Virus record (IMG/VR): IMGVR_UViG_3300044858_003438
Location: 1 to 42,958 of that record
Direction: 5' to 3' (one strand)
DNA length: 42,958 bases
DNA from: a virus
In this document: piece after piece, positions 21,501-29,471 of the stretch
Position numbering within the stretch: position 1 is the stretch's first letter
How the letters are laid out: the number at the start of each line of letters is the position of its first letter
Notes under the pieces: model-generated
Told to the model about the DNA's origin: nothing
The model's database searches: none
Seen by the model: the letters and a program-made list of their open reading frames with translations, nothing else
Position numbers and translations under genes: made by a program

Positions 21501-22199
21501 ATGCCAGCTACTAATTTTACTAAAGGCGTTAATAACATTACCGCTCAAAACATTCTGGGTCAAATGATTCAATTAGATCCAACCCAAATGCACACTTACT
21601 TCAACGATTTTGACACTTATGCTGCCGCAGACTGGACAGTAACCGAAACACAAGCTGGTGCAACTCAAGCACTAACTAACGTAGATGGCGGTGTTCTTTT
21701 GCTTACTAACTCAGCAGCAGATGATGATTTGAACGCTTTGCAAAAGGTAGGTGAATCATTTAAGTTTGAATCTGGTAAAAAATTGTTCTTCAAAGCAAGA
21801 TTTGCCGTTTCTGACGCGACTCAGTCTGATTTTGTTATGGGTCTTCAAATCACTGATACAACTCCATTAGCTGTAACTGATGGCGTTTACTTCAGAAAAG
21901 ATGACGGAGATGCTAACTTAGATTTTGTCGTAGTTAAAGATTCAACTGCTTCAACTGCTACCGCTATCACGACAGTTGCTAATAACACTTACATTACTGT
22001 AGGTTTCTATTACAATGGCGTTGACGAGGTAGTTTATGCGGCTTCAACTAACAGCAACAATCCTACAGTCCTTGGCAAACTAGCTACAACCAACCTTCCT
22101 GATGACGAAGAATTAACTATTTCTTTCGGTATTCAGAATGGTGAGGCAGTAGCTAAAACTATGTCTATTGATTATATCTTTGCAGCAAAAGAGAGGTAG
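21501..22199 (+). CDS. Beta-rich virion protein with ConA-like fold
   Basis: 232 residues from the ATG after AAATTTTATATTT; a longer frame starting upstream would run through the hairpin. YFNDFDTYAAADWTVTETQAG, GKKLFFKARFAVSDATQSDFVMGLQ and a final MSIDYIFAAKE form the alternating strands typical of jelly-roll head decoration proteins found in this position in other phages. Function inferred from fold and position. Confidence 0.72.
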   Translation: MPATNFTKGVNNITAQNILGQMIQLDPTQMHTYFNDFDTYAAADWTVTETQAGATQALTNVDGGVLLLTNSAADDDLNALQKVGESFKFESGKKLFFKARFAVSDATQSDFVMGLQITDTTPLAVTDGVYFRKDDGDANLDFVVVKDSTASTATAITTVANNTYITVGFYYNGVDEVVYAASTNSNNPTVLGKLATTNLPDDEELTISFGIQNGEAVAKTMSIDYIFAAKER

Positions 22200-22202
22200 A
22201 AC

Positions 22203-22850
22203 ATGCGTAGAATCGAAATAAACATGGATTTGGCAGATGTCGATCCAAATGGTGTATTCGAGGATCAAACGCTAGGCGGCTCTGGCTTCTTCAATTTGAA
22301 TGGAGCTGGAGTCACTAATGGCGAATGGGTTACTCCTGACGGATTTGCTAAACAAATTGGCTTCGAGTCAACCGGAAACTTGTCTGGAGTCACGTTTGTA
22401 GTTACTGGCTATCAAGACAGGAATAAAACAATTCCTATCAGTGAAGGTATCACTGGGCCAAACAACTCAACAGTAGAAACAACTAACTACTTTTACTCAA
22501 TACAAAGTATTGCAGCAACTGGAGCAGTTGGAACTAACGTAGAAGCTGGGCCAGTTGACGAAGCTATTTCTCAGATTATTCCAATCAAAAGAACTAGCTC
22601 CGACAGAAGTCAAAGAGAAGTTGGCTTGACTTTTATTGTAACGGGAACTATCAACTACACTGTTCAACAAACCAATGATGATGTTCAATCTTTAACTGAT
22701 AGAACATTTAACTGGCTTGATAGTGACGATACTAACGTCGTAGGAGCGACAGCTTCAAAAAACAGTAACTATGTAGCCGTTCCACAAGCAATGAGAGTTA
22801 AAATTAATTCTTATTCTTCTGGTGCTGAGCTACTAATCCAAATAAACTAA
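22203..22850 (+). CDS. Beta-rich virion protein, unknown
   Basis: 215 residues, Thr/Gly/Asn-rich with alternating strands and no Cys; opens MRRIEINMDLADVDPNGVFE. Good ribosome site (GAGAGGTAGAAC). Position among head genes suggests a structural or decoration role. No family recognised. Confidence 0.68.
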   Translation: MRRIEINMDLADVDPNGVFEDQTLGGSGFFNLNGAGVTNGEWVTPDGFAKQIGFESTGNLSGVTFVVTGYQDRNKTIPISEGITGPNNSTVETTNYFYSIQSIAATGAVGTNVEAGPVDEAISQIIPIKRTSSDRSQREVGLTFIVTGTINYTVQQTNDDVQSLTDRTFNWLDSDDTNVVGATASKNSNYVAVPQAMRVKINSYSSGAELLIQIN

Positions 22851-22851
22851 T

Positions 22852-23067
22852 ATGGACTACCGAGTAATATGTGACAGAACTGGCTTCAAAAAATGGCGTT
22901 CAGAATGTCAATATGAATGGGACGGAAAATTAGTTTGGAAGAAGGTTTGGAGGAGAAGACAGCCTCAGGACACTGGGATTGTCTATCCTCCAGCCCAAAA
23001 AATCCCTGATTCAAGACCAGAGCCAACGGATAATTTTATTAATATTCCAGTTCCTAATTACGATTAA
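22852..23067 (+). CDS. Small conserved phage protein, 71 residues
   Basis: Trp/Arg-rich core RSECQYEWDGKLVWKKVWRRRQPQDTG, which matches a widespread short phage family of unknown function with the form RSDCxxxWDGxxVxxxxWExRHPQDF, located downstream of capsid genes. The C-terminal Pro-rich tail is extended. Starts two bases after the previous stop. Confidence 0.7.
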   Translation: MDYRVICDRTGFKKWRSECQYEWDGKLVWKKVWRRRQPQDTGIVYPPAQKIPDSRPEPTDNFINIPVPNYD

Positions 23068-23085
23068 TTAAATTGAGTAAATGAT

Positions 23086-23298
23086 ATGATAAAAAAAGGT
23101 CAAAAAATTCTGTTTAAAGACTTTAGAACGGATAAAATTTATCTTGGCGAAGTCGTAAGCCACAATATGCCAAAAACATCAATGCACTGCGCAGATGATG
23201 TTGATGTTAAAGTTGGTGATAAAGAATTAAACATTATTCCCGATAATATCATTTATTTTATTAAGGAAGACGGCGAATTAACTAAAATCTTAAACTAA
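23086..23298 (+). CDS. Hypothetical protein, 70 residues
   Basis: Small beta-barrel-like protein (MIKKGQKILFKDFRTDKIYLGEVVS...). Leader contains ATTGAGTAAATGAT, one of the recurrent TTGAGTAAATG elements. Not recognised. Confidence 0.62.
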   Translation: MIKKGQKILFKDFRTDKIYLGEVVSHNMPKTSMHCADDVDVKVGDKELNIIPDNIIYFIKEDGELTKILN

Positions 23299-23300
23299 CT

Positions 23301-23435
23301 ATGCCTCTAACAGCTAAAGGAAAGAAAATCAAATCTGCCATGCAGAAAGAATATGGTAAGAAAAAAGGTGAAAAAATCTTTTATGCTACCGAAAACAAAG
23401 GCAAGATCAAAGGCGTAACTAAAAAGAAAAAGTAA
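23301..23435 (+). CDS. Tiny basic protein MPLTAKGKK-type
   Basis: 44 residues, about half Lys/Gly: MPLTAKGKKIKSAMQKEYGK ... KIFYATENKGKIKGV. I recognise the pattern as a tiny conserved protein of many phages (MPL(T)xKGKKxxxxMxxxYGxxKGxxVFYAxxNKGxI). Probably a DNA-binding virion or head-filling peptide, since it is strongly basic and lies in the head region; not demonstrated. Confidence 0.75.
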   Translation: MPLTAKGKKIKSAMQKEYGKKKGEKIFYATENKGKIKGVTKKKK

Positions 23436-23436
23436 A

Positions 23437-23580
23437 ATGGCTAAAGGATTATACGCGAATATTCATGCCAAAAGAGAAAGAATCAAATCTGGTTCTGGCG
23501 AGAAAATGAGGAAGGCAGGCTCAAAGGGCGCACCCACTGCTAAAAACTTCAAACAAGCAAAAAAAACTGCTAAAAAATGA
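23437..23580 (+). CDS. Tiny basic protein MAKGLYANIHAKR-type
   Basis: 47 residues, MAKGLYANIHAKRERIKSGS ... KMRKAGSKGAPTAKNFKQAK. A recurring phage peptide with the AKRxRIxxGSGEKMRxPGxxGAPT motif, usually next to the MPLTxKGKK and DUF6321 genes, as here. Function unknown; charge suggests DNA contact in the virion. Confidence 0.78.
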   Translation: MAKGLYANIHAKRERIKSGSGEKMRKAGSKGAPTAKNFKQAKKTAKK

Positions 23581-23822
23581 AAAAGAAATCAGTTAGTCTT
23601 AGCGTTGGTCGTGGCGAGAAATCTAAAAGTGGAGGCCTTACTGCCAAAGGGCGAGCTAAATATAACAGGGAGACAGGAAGTAACCTAAAAGCCCCTGTTA
23701 GTAAAGAACAAGCCGAAAAAAGTCCCAAGGCTGCTGCTAGAAGGAAATCTTTTTGCGCCAGAAGTGCATCTTGGACAGGCGAGCGAGGTAAAGCTGCTAG
23801 AAAACGCTGGAGTTGTAACTAA
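23577..23822 (+). CDS. DUF6321-like basic protein
   Basis: 81 residues containing SGGLTAKGRAKYNRETGSNLKAPV and RRKSFCARS, the DUF6321 signature. The usual C-terminal segment (KGP...GKPTRKxLAL(K/R)KWxC) is replaced here by a shorter ASWTGERGKAARKRWSCN end, while the usual segment is present as a loose fragment after the adjacent HNH gene. Overlaps both neighbours by one to four bases. Confidence 0.8.
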   Translation: MKKKSVSLSVGRGEKSKSGGLTAKGRAKYNRETGSNLKAPVSKEQAEKSPKAAARRKSFCARSASWTGERGKAARKRWSCN

Positions 23823-24433
23823 TGGTTTATATTAAGAAGCAATGTATTTTGTGCGATATAAACTTAAACGAAGAATTTGTAAAAAATTTTAAACCTAAAG
23901 AATATAAACAAATCCACGGATTTTGTAGAAGTTGTAGAAAAAAACTAAGAGTTCTGCAAAATAAAGTTGGTGGTAAAGTTTGCACTAAATGTTCTGTCGA
24001 TAAACCTTTTGGTGATTTTCCTGTTCATAGAAAAACATATGATGGATTTGATAGTTGGTGTAAAAAATGTAGAAAAGATTATAGATATGAATTAGACCAA
24101 TCATTAGATGCCTATTTTAGGTCTAAATTATCATTAATTAGAGATGATAGAAGAAAAATATATTCAGATATTACATTGGATCAGTTAATTGAGCTTTGGA
24201 ATAAACAAAAAGGTAAATGCGCAATAAGTGGTATTGAAATGTCTTATCAAAGGAATAAAAGGCATCACAACATGAATAATTGCAGTATAGATAGAATTGA
24301 TAGCTCTGGAACATATACTATAGAAAATATTCAACTTGTATGTTGGATTGTAAATAGAATGAAAGGCGAAAATACAAAAGAAGAATTGATAAATTGGTGC
24401 AAACATATAATAAAAAATCAAGAATTATATTGA
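23822..24433 (+). CDS. HNH homing endonuclease with zinc fingers
   Basis: 203 residues. N-terminal CILCDINLNE ... CRSCRKK and CTKCSVDKPFGDFPVHRKTYDGFDSWCKKCRKDY are two zinc-binding CxxC pairs of the kind found in free-standing phage HNH endonucleases. The C-terminal domain has KCAISGIEMSY ... NNCSIDRIDSSGTYTIENIQLVCWIVNRMKG, the HNH-type core (SIDRID...NIQLVC). DNA is more AT-rich than neighbouring genes and interrupts a run of tiny virion genes, so it is a recent mobile insertion. It shares the last base of the previous stop. Confidence 0.88.
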   Translation: MVYIKKQCILCDINLNEEFVKNFKPKEYKQIHGFCRSCRKKLRVLQNKVGGKVCTKCSVDKPFGDFPVHRKTYDGFDSWCKKCRKDYRYELDQSLDAYFRSKLSLIRDDRRKIYSDITLDQLIELWNKQKGKCAISGIEMSYQRNKRHHNMNNCSIDRIDSSGTYTIENIQLVCWIVNRMKGENTKEELINWCKHIIKNQELY

Positions 24434-24438
24434 TTTTT

Positions 24439-24507
24439 AAAGGCCCTACTAGTAAAAATGGTAAACCTACAAGAAAAGGTTTAGCATTGAAAAAATGGGA
24501 CTGTTAA
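24439..24507 (+). pseudogene. Orphan C-terminal fragment of a DUF6321 gene
   Basis: Right after the HNH stop, in another frame, 22 codons read KGPTSKNGKPTRKGLALKKW-DC then TAA. This is the usual C-terminal end of DUF6321 proteins, but there is no start codon. It looks like the 3' remainder of the gene into which the HNH gene was inserted, with the upstream copy completed by a different ending. Confidence 0.7.
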
Positions 24508-24523
24508 TTTAATTTATATTAAA

Positions 24524-24565
24524 ATGAAAAAATGTGGCACTAAGAAAGGCGGAAAGAAAAAATAA
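24524..24565 (+). CDS. Possible 13-residue Cys/Lys/Gly peptide
   Basis: MKKCGTKKGGKKK then TAA. I recall tiny Lys/Gly-rich ORFs in this position in related phages, which would match the tiny basic proteins upstream. Too short for certainty. The 85 bases after it, to 24650, contain only a TTGAGTAAATG leader element. Confidence 0.35.
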   Translation: MKKCGTKKGGKKK

Positions 24566-24650
24566 TTCTTGACGACTTAAAATTAATACTAACAATTACG
24601 AAGCCTTTTTGAGTAAATGATGGTTTCTAAAACAATACTCAAAAATAAAT

Positions 24651-25184
24651 ATGGCTGAAGTATTAGCAGCAACAGATCTAGAGTTACACGCGCCATCCGA
24701 GGGTGAGAATTGCTTTAATTTGCCGGTGATGGCTGATAAATACAGCAAAGATATTACCACTTTATCTAATATTCAAAAAATAGAACTAGCCGAGTTTTAC
24801 CTAAAAAATTACTTTGAAGGATCCAAAGAATTAGCGCAAGAATTGCCTTTAGAGCATTTTATTTGCAACAAGACATATACCCGCCAAATAACTTTACCAA
24901 AAGACATACTATTAACTGGCAAGGTTCACAACTTCGATCACACTAGCATCATATCTAAAGGAGAAGTGACTGTTATGACTCCTGAGGGAGTTACTCGCAT
25001 AAAAGCACCTGCGACATGGATCTCGAAGGCTGGCACAAAGCGCCTAATTTATGTTCACGAAGAAACAATATGGTCAACAATCCATCATAGTGAACATACA
25101 ACTGTTGAAGAATTAGAGAAAGAGCTGGTTCATGATAGCGATTTATCATGGATTGAAAAAGTAAAATTATTAGGAGATAGGTAA
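24651..25184 (+). CDS. Cupin-like virion-region protein
   Basis: 177 residues. Residues about 90-155 have a double-stranded beta-helix look: HNFDHTSIISKGEVTVMTPEGVTRIKAPATWIS..GTKRLIYVHEETIWSTIHHSEH, with His residues spaced as in cupins. Proteins of this family appear between capsid and ejection genes in many short-tailed phages; some are annotated as cupin-domain or injection-related. Role unknown. One-base overlap (TAATG) with the next gene. Confidence 0.65.
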   Translation: MAEVLAATDLELHAPSEGENCFNLPVMADKYSKDITTLSNIQKIELAEFYLKNYFEGSKELAQELPLEHFICNKTYTRQITLPKDILLTGKVHNFDHTSIISKGEVTVMTPEGVTRIKAPATWISKAGTKRLIYVHEETIWSTIHHSEHTTVEELEKELVHDSDLSWIEKVKLLGDR

Positions 25185-25924
25185 TGAGTTTCGCAGTAGC
25201 AGCAATCGGAGGAGCTGCCTTAATAGGCGGTGGAATGGCAACGCAAGGCTATTTTGCAAATAAATCTTCTAAAAAGGCAGCGAAGGCTCAAGCTAATGCA
25301 ATGGATACTTACCTTGCTCAAATGCGACAAGGAAGAGACAGAGCTTTATCTTATCAGCAGCCTTACGAACAGGCCGGAAGACAAGGTTTAAACTTACTCA
25401 CCCAATATTTAACTGGAGATCCCGCAGCAACACAAGCTCGCTTAGAAGCCAGTCCGGGTTTTCAGTTTCGTCTATCTCAAGGGCAAAGATCTGTTCAAAA
25501 TTTACTAGCTTCTCGTGGAGGCCTTAAGTCAGGTGCAGCTATGAAAGCATTAGAAGAATTTGCTCAAGGAACAGCGTCTCAAGAATTTGGAAACCAAGTT
25601 GGATACCTACAAGGACTCGCAGGAATCGGTCAAAATGCCGCAACAGCAATGAGCAACGCAGAGCTATTTGCAGGATCAAATATGGCTTCAGCGGCTCAAC
25701 AAGGCATCTTAGGACAAGGTATGGCTATGGCTAACAGAGACGCACAAATGGGTAATATCATTGGTGGCGGCATGTCCCAGATTGGCGGCACCATGCTTGG
25801 AGTGGGATTGCAAGGCATGAGTCCAAAACCAAAAACAAATACCTATCAACCAACCGGAGCTTCAACTGGATCTTATGATAGCACCAGATTGAGTGTAACA
25901 TATCCATCAACGCCTAAATATTAA
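25184..25924 (+). CDS. Internal virion / DNA ejection protein (P22 gp7-like)
   Basis: 246 residues. N-terminal hydrophobic Gly/Ala segment (AAIGGAALIGGGMATQG), then SPGFQFRLSQGQRSVQNLLASRGGLKSGAAMKALEEFAQGTASQEFGNQ, the signature of gp7-type ejection proteins. It is packed in the virion and released through the envelope at infection. The next two genes encode the other members of the set. Confidence 0.85.
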   Translation: MSFAVAAIGGAALIGGGMATQGYFANKSSKKAAKAQANAMDTYLAQMRQGRDRALSYQQPYEQAGRQGLNLLTQYLTGDPAATQARLEASPGFQFRLSQGQRSVQNLLASRGGLKSGAAMKALEEFAQGTASQEFGNQVGYLQGLAGIGQNAATAMSNAELFAGSNMASAAQQGILGQGMAMANRDAQMGNIIGGGMSQIGGTMLGVGLQGMSPKPKTNTYQPTGASTGSYDSTRLSVTYPSTPKY

Positions 25925-25925
25925 A

Positions 25926-27140
25926 ATGCCGGAATTAATTCAACAACAGACTCCAGATTACGTAGGCAATATCCTCAGAGGGTATCAGTTTGGGCAACAA
26001 GCAAGAGCTAACCAATTAGCCTTACTTGCTGAAGAGCAGCAAATGGATATTAACCAACAAAAGTTAATCCAAGCTCAAGCAGAGAATACCCTAACAGAAA
26101 TGGCTTCTATGGGCGACCAAAACGCCCTACAAAGATTAGCTGCATACAACCCAACTCGCGCTGAAGGTGTAAGAAAACAACAAGAATTTTCAGATATTCA
26201 AGGTGCTAGAGTTTTAGACTCTTATGCTTCAATGCCTCAATACGCTTTCTCTCAAAAGAAATGGGAGCAAATGCACGAAGAATATCGCGCTGCAACAGGT
26301 AGAGAACTTCCTTTACCTTCTGAGAAATCACCAGAAGCTATCTTAGAATTCAAACGCTTATCTTCTCGTCTAAAAGGAAGAGAGCAAGACCTCAAAGAAC
26401 AATATCAAGCGGCTCAAATTAAAACCGAAGGTTTACAGCAAGGTAAAATTGGCGTTGATATTCAGAAAGGTAAACAAGATTTACAGAAAGGTGCTTTAGA
26501 TATTATGAAAGCAAGAGGAGAATTGCTTTCTGTTGAAGAGGAAAGACAAGCTGCTCGCGAACAGGGTCTAACATTACCAGCATTCAAAAAACAACAAGAA
26601 GAGATGGCGAAGGCAAGAGGTGAGAAAGTCGTCCTTTTACAGTCCGCTTCTTCTAAACTGCCTCAGTTATTAAATACTGTAAACAAACTAAGTAAACTAG
26701 GAGAAATCGCCACTTATACTGCGGCTGGTGTAGCTTTTAATACTGCTGCAAGGGAATTAGGTCTTCCAGTACCGAAAGGCGCTGTTGCGCGAAAAGAATA
26801 TATTGCAACAGTTGATAACGAAATACTTCCTTTGTTAAGGGATACTTTTGGCGCACAATTCACGCAAAAAGAAGGCGAATCATTAAAAGCAACATTGGGA
26901 GACACTGGCGCTTCTCCACAAGAAAAAGAAGCTATTCTCCGATCATTTATTGAGACAAAGGTTGCTAACTTAAACTCTGGAGCAAGGGAGCTAGGAATCG
27001 AACCACTCAATCCGACAATAACCTCAAAAGGCAAATACTCCATTATTGGCGGCAAGATTATCCAAGAAGGTCAAACAGCTACAAACCCACAAACAGGGCA
27101 AAAAATAGTATTTAGAGGGGGACAATGGCAAAACCAGTAA
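25926..27140 (+). CDS. Internal virion / DNA ejection protein (P22 gp20-like)
   Basis: 404 residues, Gln/Ala-rich and helical, opening MPELIQQQTPDYVGNILRGYQFGQQARANQ; a pattern of ejection proteins (xPDYxxNxLxGxxxGxxARxQ). Contains long heptad stretches between about 40 and 235, and a C-terminal GKYSIIGGKIIQEG beta segment. It forms a transit channel with its partners (known for P22). Overlaps the next gene by 16 bases. Confidence 0.78.
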   Translation: MPELIQQQTPDYVGNILRGYQFGQQARANQLALLAEEQQMDINQQKLIQAQAENTLTEMASMGDQNALQRLAAYNPTRAEGVRKQQEFSDIQGARVLDSYASMPQYAFSQKKWEQMHEEYRAATGRELPLPSEKSPEAILEFKRLSSRLKGREQDLKEQYQAAQIKTEGLQQGKIGVDIQKGKQDLQKGALDIMKARGELLSVEEERQAAREQGLTLPAFKKQQEEMAKARGEKVVLLQSASSKLPQLLNTVNKLSKLGEIATYTAAGVAFNTAARELGLPVPKGAVARKEYIATVDNEILPLLRDTFGAQFTQKEGESLKATLGDTGASPQEKEAILRSFIETKVANLNSGARELGIEPLNPTITSKGKYSIIGGKIIQEGQTATNPQTGQKIVFRGGQWQNQ

Positions 27141-29470
27141 TACCACAGGGATTTGTATTAGACGAGGCGAACACGCAACAAACAGGATTGCCTTCTGGTT
27201 TTGTTTTAGACGAGCCACAAGAATTGTCCCAACCTAGAATGTCAATGGGTGAAGCTGCTTTCACAACCGCAACTAACCCACTAGGATTCGGCGATGAAAT
27301 CAAAGCAGGAATCGCTGCTGGTGTCGCTAAGTTGTTCGGTGGTGCGGCTACTCAAAACATAGATATTGGCGACCTTTACAGAGAAGCGAGAACTGCTGAA
27401 AGGGTTAAATTAGAAAGAGCAAGACAAGAAAGGCCTTTAACCTCTTTTGCTGGACAAGTTTTCTCTGATGTTGGCGTGGCCGGGAAAGGATTAAAAGCTC
27501 TTGGTTTGGCTGGTCAGGGCATGGGTGCTGCTGTAAAAGGCGGCGCTGCTTTAGGTGGAGCAAGTGCTTTAGGTGAAACCGAAGACCTAACTAATATTCC
27601 TCAAACCATAAAAGACGTTGCAACTGGTGCTGTTGCTGGTGGCGTAGTGGGTGGAGCAGTCCAAAAAGCAATCCCTGCTGCTCAAAGTGCTGTAGGTGCA
27701 ATTTCTCAGGCTCCTAAAAAGGTTTTACAAAAAATCACAGGCGTAAAGCCAGAAGCAGTGAAAACATTTCAAGAATTAGGAATTAAACCAACTCTTGCTG
27801 ATGTCTCTAACTCCGCTGGTATTCAAAACTTTGTAAAAGACATTCCTGTCGCTGGGAAGCCAATCACCGAAGCCTTACAGAAACAGGTAAATGATATTTC
27901 TAGTCAGATTCAAAATGTTGTAAGCGTAAAACCTAAAACATATGCCAGAACTGGCAAAATGATTAAAGAAGGTGCAGAAGAATTTGAAAAATTTGCAGGA
28001 CAAAGAGTTTCTGGTTTATATGACGACTTAGACAGACAAATTCTTAACGAAACTCAAGAAATGACCTCTAATAAGCTATCTTCTGCTATTGATGAATGGT
28101 CTCAATTAAAAGCTATTGAAGGTCAAATTATCGGTGAAATTGAAGTAAATGCCAAATCTGCCGCTTTAAATAGTCAATTTGCTCAAAAACAGCTAGGTTT
28201 TTGGAGAAATAGGACTTTAGCCGATTCAGGTAAATTAACAACAATGGCTGCTAATGATGCCAAAGATTTAAACAATCTTAAAAAGTTAATCAGTAAAAAA
28301 GAATCTGAAATTGCTAACTACGAGAAATACTTATCACCAAATCAACTAAAATCAGTTTTAGCAACGGGTGAGGTAACTGTCCCAACATCTAATACTTTAA
28401 AATCAATTAATGATTTTAGTGTTGAAAATGTTGCTGCCGTAAGCGATGGGGTTTCTCGCACAATTAATAGATATAAAAATATTGTTGATGAGGCTGGCAA
28501 TATGCCTTATCCACAATTGAGAATGTTTAGAACCACAATCGGGCGAAGACTTCAAACACCATCAATAAGCGAAGACGAAAGAATGGCATTGAATACAATC
28601 TACAAGTCTTTAAGTGAGGATATGAAAGATGCTGTTGCTCTTTATGGTGGAACCAAAGGTTTGCAGGCTTTTGATAAAGCAAACGCAGCGTTTAAAAGAA
28701 AAACAGAATTTATTGAAAATATTATTGATCCAGTTCTTAAAGCAAAGACAGCAACTAAAGCGTATAAAAAAGCAATATCACCTTTAAAAGAAGATGCAAC
28801 CATTGCTAAGAATTTAATGTCAAGCCTTAAGCCTATTCAACAAGAATATGTGAGAGCTTCTATTGTTAGAGATATGGGGCTTGTTTCTAAGGCTAAACAA
28901 GGTGCGGAAGGCAATGTATTTAGTCCTCAAAAGTTTATGGCTGAATACTCTGTTCTTAAAAAGAACGGCACAGAAAAAGCCATCTTCACACCTGAACAGA
29001 TTACAGCATTTAATCGTTTAAATAAAGTTGTTGAGCTAACTAAAAATACCGAACAAGCAGGGCAACAAAGACAACTGATGCAAGCTATCGGACTTGGAAC
29101 AATCGGCGGGACTACCGGAGTTGGAGGTTTAGCCACAACAATGGTTGGCGCTAGAATCTCGGCTAATTTAATGACTAACCCTAAATTCATCAACTGGTTG
29201 GCCATTACCGCTCAAGCTACACCTAAAGAGCTTCCTAAGCAACTAAATAGACTCTCAGTTATCACGGCGGCTAATCCGGAGATTAGGGAGGATGTATTAC
29301 AATTTCTTTCTTCGTTCGGAGTAAATGAGGCGGAAGCTAATGACGGAGTAGCAAGTGAAGAACAATTCAAAAACCAACTTCTTGAGCAAAAACAAAAATA
29401 CCCCATGTTAGCAGGTGATATTGATGTTGAGCAAGAGGTGGAACAATACAAAAAACGATACTTAAAGTAA
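27125..29470 (+). CDS. Internal virion / DNA ejection protein (P22 gp16-like)
   Basis: 781 residues. N-terminus has two short GFVLDE repeats (residues 9-14 and 25-30), followed by Ala/Gly-rich segments (about 115-195, GAAVKGGAALGGASALGE...), then a long helical body and another Ala/Gly hydrophobic segment near 645-685. The GFVLDE N-terminus and hydrophobic patches are typical of gp16-type ejection proteins, which pass the envelope with the DNA. Start follows AGAGGGGGACA. Confidence 0.82.
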   Translation: MAKPVIPQGFVLDEANTQQTGLPSGFVLDEPQELSQPRMSMGEAAFTTATNPLGFGDEIKAGIAAGVAKLFGGAATQNIDIGDLYREARTAERVKLERARQERPLTSFAGQVFSDVGVAGKGLKALGLAGQGMGAAVKGGAALGGASALGETEDLTNIPQTIKDVATGAVAGGVVGGAVQKAIPAAQSAVGAISQAPKKVLQKITGVKPEAVKTFQELGIKPTLADVSNSAGIQNFVKDIPVAGKPITEALQKQVNDISSQIQNVVSVKPKTYARTGKMIKEGAEEFEKFAGQRVSGLYDDLDRQILNETQEMTSNKLSSAIDEWSQLKAIEGQIIGEIEVNAKSAALNSQFAQKQLGFWRNRTLADSGKLTTMAANDAKDLNNLKKLISKKESEIANYEKYLSPNQLKSVLATGEVTVPTSNTLKSINDFSVENVAAVSDGVSRTINRYKNIVDEAGNMPYPQLRMFRTTIGRRLQTPSISEDERMALNTIYKSLSEDMKDAVALYGGTKGLQAFDKANAAFKRKTEFIENIIDPVLKAKTATKAYKKAISPLKEDATIAKNLMSSLKPIQQEYVRASIVRDMGLVSKAKQGAEGNVFSPQKFMAEYSVLKKNGTEKAIFTPEQITAFNRLNKVVELTKNTEQAGQQRQLMQAIGLGTIGGTTGVGGLATTMVGARISANLMTNPKFINWLAITAQATPKELPKQLNRLSVITAANPEIREDVLQFLSSFGVNEAEANDGVASEEQFKNQLLEQKQKYPMLAGDIDVEQEVEQYKKRYLK

Positions 29471-29471
29471 T

